Both the position numbers and the translations under genes were made by a program. Of a stretch of 5,113 nt of DNA, positions 1 through 4,527 are shown in pieces. A model generated the notes under the pieces. The model was not told the origin of the DNA. It was given only the letters and a program-made list of their open reading frames with translations, and made no database searches. Numbering within the stretch: the first letter of the stretch is position 1; the number at the start of each line of letters is the position of its first letter. Origin of the DNA: Candidatus Egaibacter danicus (lineage in GTDB: Bacteria > Pseudomonadota > Gammaproteobacteria > Burkholderiales > Burkholderiaceae); contig JAABRC010000159.1 of assembly GCA_011391115.1 (NCBI GenBank), positions 1-5,113 of the forward strand. Direction: 5' to 3'.

Positions 1-945
1 ACCCTTATAACTTGCCGGGTGATTGACCTCAACACGGGCCGGGATTTTTTCACCGGTTTCCTTGTCGTGGATGATGATGTCACTGGCAAAAAGCTTGGGC
101 ATACCGGTGGAGTAAAACTCGACAATGAACTTCTTGAGTTCAATGGCAAACGGCAACTCCTGCAGCAGGATACCGTCGGACTGGTTCAAGATCGCCGTGC
201 TGGACTGCGTGCCTTCAGCCACCAGCAGATTGCCGCGAAAGGTCGGGTTGCGCTCACTCAGGCGGTGTTCCGGCTTCACGTCGGCAATCATGCCACCACC
301 GGTATAGGGCGTCTTCCCGTTAAACAGCATTTGCGCGCGCACGATGAGATCCCCATCGAGCAAACCACCCAGGCACACCAGAACAATGGCACTGTGCGCA
401 GCGATGTAGCCCAGTTTGTTGGCTGCGCCTGCTTTGGCGGCCACCATCCAGCCACCGCCCGAAGGCGTGTCCCGCTGCTGCAGTTTGACTTTCCAGCCGC
501 CTCCCACCAGCATGGCACCTAACCGACGTGCCGCCGCTTCTGGCGCATCCATGAGTGTGGCTTCAGCCCGGTGTCCAAAAGCCTTCAGGCTTTGTTCGCG
601 GATATTTTCCTTATAGGCCTTCAGGTCCACCAGGATCTTGGGAGTGTTGCGCGCAATACAAAGTGATGTACTGGTAACCAAAAAAGCGAGAATGAGCAGG
701 AACCACCAGGCGCTATAGACCGAATACAGGCTCACCCGACCAAATACTTCGGTCCAGAAGGGTCCGAACTGATTGACATAGTTGTTGATTGGCTCGTGCT
801 GCTTGAGGACTGTGCCAATTACTGATGCGATACAGATCACGGTCAGCAGCGAGATCGAGAACCGCATGCTTGAGAGCAACTCCACCGCAGCGCGCATTGC
901 GGGAGATCGCGTCTTGAGCTCAATACCTTCGGTGGAAACGGTCAT
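1..945 (-). CDS. resB: Cytochrome c biogenesis protein ResB (Ccs1), N-terminal part, truncated by window edge
   Basis: The reading frame is open on the minus strand from an ATG at 945-943 to the window edge, giving 315 residues with no stop. Three hydrophobic segments are visible. The first is at about residues 27-46, right after the motif SSMRFS. The second is at about 79-98 (WWFLLILAF). The third is at about 178-197 (LGYIAAHSAIVLV) and contains His184. A soluble, presumably periplasmic stretch follows from about 200. ResB proteins have this layout: early membrane helices, a further helix with a conserved histidine, a large extracytoplasmic domain and a C-terminal helix, which would lie outside the window. 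With CcsA/CcsB, ResB forms the system II haem export and cytochrome c ligation complex. ccsA is expected next, to the left. The gene lies downstream of cytochrome c4 on the same strand, but an intrinsic terminator ends 24 bases before this start. No clear Shine-Dalgarno sequence is visible. The ATG is the first usable start that keeps helix 1. The family call is firm. Confidence 0.93.
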   Translation of the reverse strand, partial: MTVSTEGIELKTRSPAMRAAVELLSSMRFSISLLTVICIASVIGTVLKQHEPINNYVNQFGPFWTEVFGRVSLYSVYSAWWFLLILAFLVTSTSLCIARNTPKILVDLKAYKENIREQSLKAFGHRAEATLMDAPEAAARRLGAMLVGGGWKVKLQQRDTPSGGGWMVAAKAGAANKLGYIAAHSAIVLVCLGGLLDGDLIVRAQMLFNGKTPYTGGGMIADVKPEHRLSERNPTFRGNLLVAEGTQSSTAILNQSDGILLQELPFAIELKKFIVEFYSTGMPKLFASDIIIHDKETGEKIPARVEVNHPASYKG

Positions 946-969
946 GGGTGAATTGTCACGAACTCAAAC

Positions 970-1002
970 AAAAAGGGCGGGACTATCTGACGATACCCGC
1001 CC
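970..1002 (-). terminator. Rho-independent terminator between the cytochrome c4 gene and resB
   Basis: Read on the minus strand, GGGCGGG (1002-996) pairs perfectly with CCCGCCC (981-975). The stem continues inward as TATC/GATA (995-992 with 987-984) around a GTCA loop, with a 2-base bulge on the 3' side. TTTTTG follows directly (974-969). The T-tract exists only in the minus direction, so it terminates leftward transcription, i.e. the cytochrome c4 message. It ends 63 bases after the c4 stop and 24 bases before the resB start. Confidence 0.85.
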
Positions 1003-1013
1003 CTCCTTGGGGT

Positions 1014-1027
1014 ATTTTCCGGAAAAT
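1014..1027. other. Perfect 14-bp palindrome ATTTTCCGGAAAAT
   Basis: The sequence equals its own reverse complement and lies in the c4-resB spacer, just upstream (in the minus direction) of the terminator hairpin. Such dyads can bind dimeric regulators. Alternatively the RNA could form a weak 5-bp AU stem with a CCGG loop. No function can be assigned from this one sequence. Confidence 0.4.
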
Positions 1028-1064
1028 TAGTTCAACCAATCATCGGTGCCTCGGCAAATAAAAA

Positions 1065-1742
1065 TCAGCGCAGGCCGGCGATGTAGTCAGCCACAGCTTT
1101 GATCTCGCGATCATTCATCTTGGCGGCAACCTGGGTCATCTGGACGCTGTTCTTGCGCGAACCGTCACGAAAACCGTTCAGTTGCGCCGTTACGTATTCA
1201 GCATGCTGGCCACCGAGACGCGGGTACTGGGCCGGAATGCCTGCACCATTGGGGCTATGGCAACCAGCACAGGCGGCAATCTGACGGTCGGCAATGCCAC
1301 CACGATAGATACGCTCACCCAGCGTAACGAGTTCCTTGTCTTTGGCAAAACCAGGCTTGTTCTTTTTAGAAGCCACCCAGTACGAAATGTTGCGCATATC
1401 ATCGTCAGACAGTGTTGCTGCAAAACCGCTCATGATCGCGTTGGCCCGTTTGCCCGATTTGAATTCCTGCAGTTGCTTGACCAGATACTCAGGATGCTGC
1501 TGCGCCAGTTTGGGGTTGGCAGGGGTACCGGAGTTGCCATCCGCAGCATGGCAGGCAGCGCAAACAGCCGTAAAGCTGGCTTCGCCTTTGGCCAGATCAG
1601 GCTTCACCATTTTTGCTGGCGCTGATTTGGCGTGCGCTGGAGCCGAAGCTGCTTCAGCAGCTGGTTTGGCTTCCTGGGCAAACGCAGAAACGGTGGATAC
1701 GGCCAGAGAGGCAACCATCAACAGGTGAGCAATCAACTTCAT
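1065..1742 (-). CDS. Dihaem cytochrome c4, periplasmic electron carrier
   Basis: This 225-residue protein has a Sec signal peptide: Lys2, a hydrophobic core at residues 4-20, and a likely cleavage after SAFA at residue 22. An Ala/Pro/Lys-rich linker follows to about residue 47. Two class I cytochrome c domains come next, with haem attachment motifs CAACH (61-65) and CAGCH (158-162). Met104 (IMSG) is the likely axial ligand of the first haem and Met202 (QMTQ) of the second. Equivalent segments such as QQHPEYLVKQL and GGQHAEYVTAQL show the internal duplication typical of cytochrome c4. The family passes electrons from the bc1 complex to terminal oxidases, often cbb3 or aa3 types. The neighbour on the same strand is resB, part of the machinery that attaches haem to such proteins. 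An intrinsic terminator follows the gene. The start is the only ATG giving a complete signal peptide; no good Shine-Dalgarno precedes it. The long linker makes it slightly longer than a minimal c4. Confidence 0.95.
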   Translation of the reverse strand: MKLIAHLLMVASLAVSTVSAFAQEAKPAAEAASAPAHAKSAPAKMVKPDLAKGEASFTAVCAACHAADGNSGTPANPKLAQQHPEYLVKQLQEFKSGKRANAIMSGFAATLSDDDMRNISYWVASKKNKPGFAKDKELVTLGERIYRGGIADRQIAACAGCHSPNGAGIPAQYPRLGGQHAEYVTAQLNGFRDGSRKNSVQMTQVAAKMNDREIKAVADYIAGLR

Positions 1743-1798
1743 GGGATAGAACGTGTCAAGTAGCGTGGCGAAAGATATTGGCGGGGCAAAACAGCATG

Positions 1799-1804
1799 AT
1801 TCTA
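1799..1804 (-). promoter_or_regulatory. Candidate -10 box (TAGAAT) for the cytochrome c4 gene
   Basis: The minus-strand hexamer TAGAAT matches the sigma70 -10 consensus at 5 of 6 positions. It lies about 57 bases before the c4 start, giving a plausible 5' leader of roughly 50 bases. No convincing -35 box sits at the right distance, so an activator or a different site is possible. Confidence 0.3.
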
Positions 1805-1808
1805 CAAT
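1803..1808 (+). promoter_or_regulatory. Candidate -10 box (TACAAT) for engB
   Basis: TACAAT matches the sigma70 -10 consensus at 5 of 6 positions and lies 27 bases before the engB ATG, implying a leader of only about 20 bases. A TTGGCG at 1778-1783 could be the -35 box, but its 19-base spacing is longer than ideal. The box shares two bases with the oppositely directed candidate for cytochrome c4. Confidence 0.3.
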
Positions 1809-1835
1809 GCGCCCTCGGGTTTCCCCTTTAAAACA

Positions 1836-2543
1836 ATGACTACCAACCTCAAGCCGCCGGCTGCAAGCATCAAAACCGGCACGGACGCGAAGACCGCGGC
1901 CACCATCGCACTGGGTTGGTTACACACCGCCAAATTCCTGACCACAGCCCCACAACTGCACTTTTTGCCGGCGCTGGACGTGCCCGAAATCGCGTTTGTA
2001 GGCCGGTCCAACGCCGGCAAATCCACCTGCATCAACACCCTGACCCAGCAGAAACAGCTGGCTTTTGCGTCCAAAAAGCCAGGCCGTACCCAGCACATCA
2101 ACCTGTTCTCATTAGGCAAACAAGGCATTACCGATGCCGTGCTTGCCGATTTACCGGGTTATGGTTATGCGGCCGTGCCCAAGCAGGACAAAATTCGCTG
2201 GCAGCAGGTCATGGCCAACTATCTGGTGACGCGCGAGAACCTCAAAGGCATTGTGTTGATGTGTGATCCGCGCCACGGCCTGACCGAGCTGGATGAAATC
2301 CTGCTGGATGTAATCCGTCCCCGGGTGGCCGAAGGGCTGAAGTTTCTGGTTGTTTTGACCAAAGCTGACAAACTCAACAAAACGGAGCAGACCAAAGCCC
2401 TGTCCATCATGAACCTGCAAGCCGGCGGTGGTGAGGTGCGGCTGTTTTCCGCCACCAAGCGCATCGGCATTGATGAAGTGGCCGAACTCCTCTGGAAGTG
2501 GGCACATCCGGTCGATGCGACCGCTGGCGCTTCGGCGACCTGA
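1836..2543 (+). CDS. engB: Ribosome biogenesis GTP-binding protein EngB/YihA/YsxC
   Basis: This 235-residue protein is a TrmE-Era-EngA-EngB class GTPase with all G motifs visible. G1 is GRSNAGKST (56-64), the asparagine-containing P-loop form typical of EngB. The G2 region is KPGRTQ (81-86), G3 is DLPGYGYA (105-112), G4 is TKADK (175-179) and G5 is SATKR (205-209). EngB is a cytoplasmic GTPase needed for late assembly of the large ribosomal subunit and is usually essential. Before the G domain there is a variable head of about 45 residues containing LGWLHTAKFLTTA. After G5 there is only a short Ala/Thr-rich tail. It is transcribed alone, divergent from cytochrome c4 and convergent with the acyltransferase pair. 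The ATG is preceded by an A-rich stretch without a clear Shine-Dalgarno sequence, and there is no alternative in-frame ATG before the G1 motif. Length and motifs are normal for the family. Confidence 0.96.
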   Translation: MTTNLKPPAASIKTGTDAKTAATIALGWLHTAKFLTTAPQLHFLPALDVPEIAFVGRSNAGKSTCINTLTQQKQLAFASKKPGRTQHINLFSLGKQGITDAVLADLPGYGYAAVPKQDKIRWQQVMANYLVTRENLKGIVLMCDPRHGLTELDEILLDVIRPRVAEGLKFLVVLTKADKLNKTEQTKALSIMNLQAGGGEVRLFSATKRIGIDEVAELLWKWAHPVDATAGASAT

Positions 2544-2561
2544 GCCACACGTCGTTGGCGT

Positions 2562-2621
2562 TGATTTGCAGTTGCTATATATTTTATAGCTAATCACGCA
2601 TATCCGGCGAGGGCCAAGGCC
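2562..2621. repeat. AT-rich inverted repeat in the convergent spacer, possible copy of a dispersed Comamonadaceae repeat
   Basis: GCTATA (2574-2579) and TATAGC (2585-2590) form a perfect 6-bp inverted repeat around TATTT. It is followed by a CACGCA-containing stretch and then GGCCAAGGCC (2612-2621), which abuts the acyltransferase stop codon at 2624-2622. The order of an AT-rich TAGCTAT-type dyad, a CACGC-like segment and a GGCC-TATTT end resembles a short intergenic repeat I recall as frequent in Comamonadaceae genomes; this is memory, not a search. The AT hairpin lacks a GC-rich stem and T-tract, so it is a poor intrinsic terminator for either converging gene. Boundaries are approximate. 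Confidence 0.45.
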
Positions 2622-3506
2622 TTATTTCCCATCCATTTCAGCATAAACTGACGGCTCGCCACCAGGCCTCAGCTTGAAACGCTTGTGCACCCAATAGTAT
2701 TGGGCGGGCATTTCATCGATATAGTCCTGCAGGCACTCGTTCATGTAGGCGGCGTCCGCCTCCAAATCTGCTGTGGGATAGTTCTGCCAGGCCGGCAAAA
2801 TGCGTACGTCATAGCCTTGGTCCGTCATACAGGTCAACACGGGCACCACTTTGGCACCACCCAGCCTGGCAAAACGGGACAGTGAAGGCAATGTCGAAGT
2901 CAACACCCCGTAAAACGGCACAAAAACCGACTCCTCCAGGCTGAAGTTCATATCTGGCAACAAATACAGTGGGGCACCACGCCGCAGCGCTGACACGATC
3001 TTCTTGGCGCCATCAGCGCGACCAAACAGCTTGACCTTGCCAAACCGCTGGCGCCCCGCCAGGATCCATGCATCAAGAACCTTGTCAGACTGGCTGGAAT
3101 AAATGGTGGTGAATTCACGCGGCATTTGCTGCGTCAGCGCCGTCCAGCCGGCGTCCAGACCGACAAAATGCGGGGAAAAAATCACTGTCGGTTGTTCCCC
3201 CTCCAATTCCTGGCGTGCACCAGTGATGCGCAGCCGTTTCTGAACGGTTTGCGGCGACCCATGCCACAGCCATCCGCGGTCCAGCCATGCCTGCGCAAAA
3301 TAGATGAAGGTCCTGATGGTCAACGCGCGAATGTGCCGGGGCGAGTCCATTGGGTAGCAAAGCTGCAGGTTGACCCGCACCACGTGCCTTCGCGCCGAAG
3401 CCAGAACAAACAGCGCCCAGCCCAGCACCCAGCCCAGCGCGCGCACCCAGGGCAACGGCAGTTGCCCCAGCAGGCGCATGACGACGATTCCGATACGGCT
3501 CAACAT
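2622..3506 (-). CDS. LpxL/HtrB-family lipid A biosynthesis acyltransferase (H-X4-D dyad), downstream gene of the pair
   Basis: This 294-residue protein belongs to the LpxL/LpxM family of inner-membrane enzymes that add secondary acyl chains from acyl-ACP to lipid A precursors. An N-terminal hydrophobic segment (about residues 5-37, LPLPWVRALGWVLGWALF) anchors it. The catalytic dyad motif is HFVGLD (His113, Asp117+1 by exact spacing H-X4-D). A PDMNF motif follows near 184-188, and the family-typical end YYWVHKRFKLRP lies at about 270-281. The frame extends 17 codons further upstream to an ATG at 3557, but that start would overlap the preceding gene by 35 bases and add a polar, Ser/Glu-rich head unlike family members. 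The ATG at 3506, reading MLSRIGIVV, sits 16 bases after the upstream stop and is preferred. It is very probably co-transcribed with the upstream paralogue. Which acyl position it modifies cannot be told from sequence alone. Confidence 0.88.
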   Translation of the reverse strand: MLSRIGIVVMRLLGQLPLPWVRALGWVLGWALFVLASARRHVVRVNLQLCYPMDSPRHIRALTIRTFIYFAQAWLDRGWLWHGSPQTVQKRLRITGARQELEGEQPTVIFSPHFVGLDAGWTALTQQMPREFTTIYSSQSDKVLDAWILAGRQRFGKVKLFGRADGAKKIVSALRRGAPLYLLPDMNFSLEESVFVPFYGVLTSTLPSLSRFARLGGAKVVPVLTCMTDQGYDVRILPAWQNYPTADLEADAAYMNECLQDYIDEMPAQYYWVHKRFKLRPGGEPSVYAEMDGK

Positions 3507-3522
3507 GAAACGGGGTTCGCTT

Positions 3523-4353
3523 TCACTTTTCCTGCCTGGGCTGCTTGTAGCGGGCATAACCCCACAAATATTGTTGCGGACATTCGCGAATCAATTGTTC
3601 CATGGCCTGATTGATCTGAAGCACTGCGATGTCCAGGTCGGATGACAGTGGCTGCATCAGTTCCCGAACGTGAATGCAAAACCCCCTTCCCCACGACAGT
3701 CGTTCGGCCCATGCCACGAGCACCGTGGCACCAGTCTGCTGAACCAGCCTGGCCGCCAGCGTCATCGTGTAGGCCTTGCGACCAAAAACCGGCGCCCACT
3801 GCCCCATGCCTTCCGGTGGAACCTGGTCTGGCAGCAAGCCCACGGCCCGGCCATTGCGTAGCGCACGGATCATCTGGCGCACGCCAGCCAGATTGGTCGG
3901 TGCGGTTTCCAGACCCGGGCGGTTGCGGGCTGACGCCATGACTTTTGCCAGCCAGGGCTGCCGGGCCGGGCGGTACAGCACCGTCATCGGACCATACCGT
4001 TCGTTGTAGCGCTCGGCCGCACTTTGGGCGGATATTTCGAAACAACCCATGTGGGGCGTAAGGAAAACAATGCCCTGGCCTGCCGCGTAAGCCTTGTCCA
4101 CCGCAGCATCGTTATCCCATTCGTAATGAATGGGAACCCCCATCCACAATCGGGGTAACTCGGCCACCATGCGTCCAGTGTGCCCGATGGCGCCGCGCAC
4201 CTGCGCTGCGCTGTAACCTGCCAACGCAGCATTCTGCGCAAAACGCTGGCGATAGGTGGACGACAAACCATAAGCCAGCCAGCCCAATACCCACCCGATG
4301 GCATGCAATAACCACAAAGGCAGGTATGAAAACAGACGGAACAGCAAAGACAT
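3523..4353 (-). CDS. LpxL/HtrB-family lipid A biosynthesis acyltransferase (H-X4-E dyad), upstream gene of the pair
   Basis: This 276-residue protein is a second member of the LpxL/LpxM late acyltransferase family. An N-terminal membrane segment (residues 3-30, FSYLPLWLLHAIGWVLGW) is followed by the catalytic motif HMGCFE (His101 to Glu106, H-X4-E). Next come the RPARQPW block (128-134), LPDQ (174-177) at the position of PDMNF in its neighbour, and a C-terminal QYLWGYARYK (261-270) matching the family's conserved end. It starts the leftward two-gene unit; the next paralogue begins 16 bases after its stop. The first ATG is at 4353 and gives the expected membrane anchor at once; no clear Shine-Dalgarno precedes it. 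Its promoter must share the 174-base divergent region with metK. Bordetella also has paired lpxL genes, which supports a lipid A role here. The paralogue identity and substrate are not resolved. Confidence 0.9.
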   Translation of the reverse strand: MSLLFRLFSYLPLWLLHAIGWVLGWLAYGLSSTYRQRFAQNAALAGYSAAQVRGAIGHTGRMVAELPRLWMGVPIHYEWDNDAAVDKAYAAGQGIVFLTPHMGCFEISAQSAAERYNERYGPMTVLYRPARQPWLAKVMASARNRPGLETAPTNLAGVRQMIRALRNGRAVGLLPDQVPPEGMGQWAPVFGRKAYTMTLAARLVQQTGATVLVAWAERLSWGRGFCIHVRELMQPLSSDLDIAVLQINQAMEQLIRECPQQYLWGYARYKQPRQEK

Positions 4354-4359
4354 GCGAAT

Positions 4360-4368
4360 TGTTAGAAT
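4360..4368 (+). promoter_or_regulatory. Candidate extended -10 promoter (TGTTAGAAT) for metK
   Basis: TG-T-TAGAAT fits the extended -10 form TGnTATAAT with one mismatch, which can work without a good -35 box; none is seen here. Initiation about 7 bases downstream would start the RNA near 4374-4376, at the beginning of a 6-bp stem that opens the metK leader. The predicted leader is about 153 bases. On the opposite strand the overlapping TATTCT (4369-4364) could serve the acyltransferase gene, so the two promoters may overlap. Confidence 0.45.
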
Positions 4369-4385
4369 ACAGGCGTCGCTGAGTT

Positions 4386-4442
4386 ATGAACTACTTGCAG
4401 GGCGACGTGAGTCCGTATCTTAATGAACGGCTCGAAAAATAA
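4386..4442 (+). CDS. Possible 18-codon leader ORF upstream of metK
   Basis: An ATG at 4386 opens an 18-residue frame beginning MNYLQGDVSP and ending LNERLEK, stopping at TAA 4440-4442. It has an ordinary soluble-protein composition. Its start codon lies in the loop of the AGTT/AACT hairpin. No Shine-Dalgarno sequence is evident, and an in-frame TGA at 4380-4382 rules out a longer form. It overlaps the start of the next short ORF by 20 bases in another frame. It may well be chance. Confidence 0.15.
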   Translation: MNYLQGDVSPYLNERLEK

Positions 4443-4503
4443 ATCTGCTAAAGCGTTCGCTAAAGGCTCCAAAGCTCAAGGCAACGCAAAACGTGTGCTT
4501 TGA
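4423..4503 (+). CDS. Possible 26-residue lysine-rich leader peptide upstream of metK
   Basis: An ATG at 4423 opens a 26-codon frame beginning MNGSKNKSAK and ending GNAKRVL, with TGA at 4501-4503, 24 bases before the metK ATG. It contains seven lysines and one arginine, many Ala, Gly and Ser, no acidic residue, and no methionine after the first, so it is not a methionine-codon attenuator. An in-frame TGA at 4408-4410 bounds it upstream. No good Shine-Dalgarno sequence is seen. Codons 15-17 contain the segment that can pair with the metK ribosome binding site, so a ribosome reading this ORF would disrupt that helix. The peptide matches nothing I recognise; it could be a real small basic protein, a regulatory uORF, or chance. 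Confidence 0.3.
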   Translation: MNGSKNKSAKAFAKGSKAQGNAKRVL

Positions 4504-4511
4504 AACAACAA

Positions 4512-4517
4512 TTGGAG
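4512..4517 (+). promoter_or_regulatory. metK ribosome binding site (TTGGAG)
   Basis: GGAG at 4514-4517 lies 10 bases before the metK ATG, a slightly long but workable spacing. It is the clearest Shine-Dalgarno sequence in the window and fixes the metK start. The same bases can pair with 4466-4472 upstream. Confidence 0.7.
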
Positions 4518-4527
4518 CTTAACCAAC

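Larger units (their letters stand above)
4373..4527 (+). promoter_or_regulatory. Structured metK 5' leader with potential Shine-Dalgarno sequestration
   Basis: Several helices are visible in the predicted metK leader. CGTCGC (4374-4379) pairs with GCGACG (4402-4407), and its loop contains AGTT/AACT (4382-4385 with 4389-4392). GAG plus CCGT (4409-4416, one T bulged) pairs with ACGG plus CTC (4427-4433). AGGCTCCAA (4464-4472) pairs with TTGGAGCTT (4512-4520) through 9 pairs including one G-U, covering the metK GGAG. A competing pairing, AAGCTC (4472-4477) with GAGCTT (4515-4520), would also mask it. No intrinsic terminator T-tract is present, so control would be at translation or stability. No SAM or SAH riboswitch consensus is evident by eye. 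Two short ORFs lie inside this stretch. The structure is inferred from complementarity only. Confidence 0.4.

Noticed and set aside
19..522. A 167-codon plus-strand open frame at the left edge
   Set aside because: It is antisense to the ResB frame, which reads through the whole of 945-1 with family-typical membrane helices. The plus-strand translation shows no recognisable domain.
1182..1728. Plus-strand open frames of 147 and 130 codons opposite cytochrome c4
   Set aside because: They are antisense shadows of a gene with two CXXCH motifs and a signal peptide.
1754..1759. A perfect minus-strand TTGACA just upstream of cytochrome c4
   Set aside because: It lies only 11 bases before the start codon, so the matching -10 box would be inside the signal peptide codons, with no good hexamer there.
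2574..2590. Intrinsic terminator for engB
   Set aside because: The stem is only 6 bp and AT-rich, and no run of T follows it on either strand.
3507..3557. A 17-residue N-terminal extension of the downstream acyltransferase
   Set aside because: It would overlap the upstream gene by 35 bases and put a polar head before the membrane anchor. The ATG at 3506 matches the usual family start.
3126..4045. Open frames of 162 codons (plus) and 181 codons (minus) across the acyltransferase junction
   Set aside because: They cross the end of one real gene and the start of the next in other frames. Their Arg/Pro/Gly/His-rich composition is typical of shadows.
4374..4527. A known SAM or SAH riboswitch in the metK leader
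   Set aside because: I cannot find the conserved core of the SAM-I, SAM-II or SAH classes by eye. A covariance-model search (Infernal with Rfam) would settle it.
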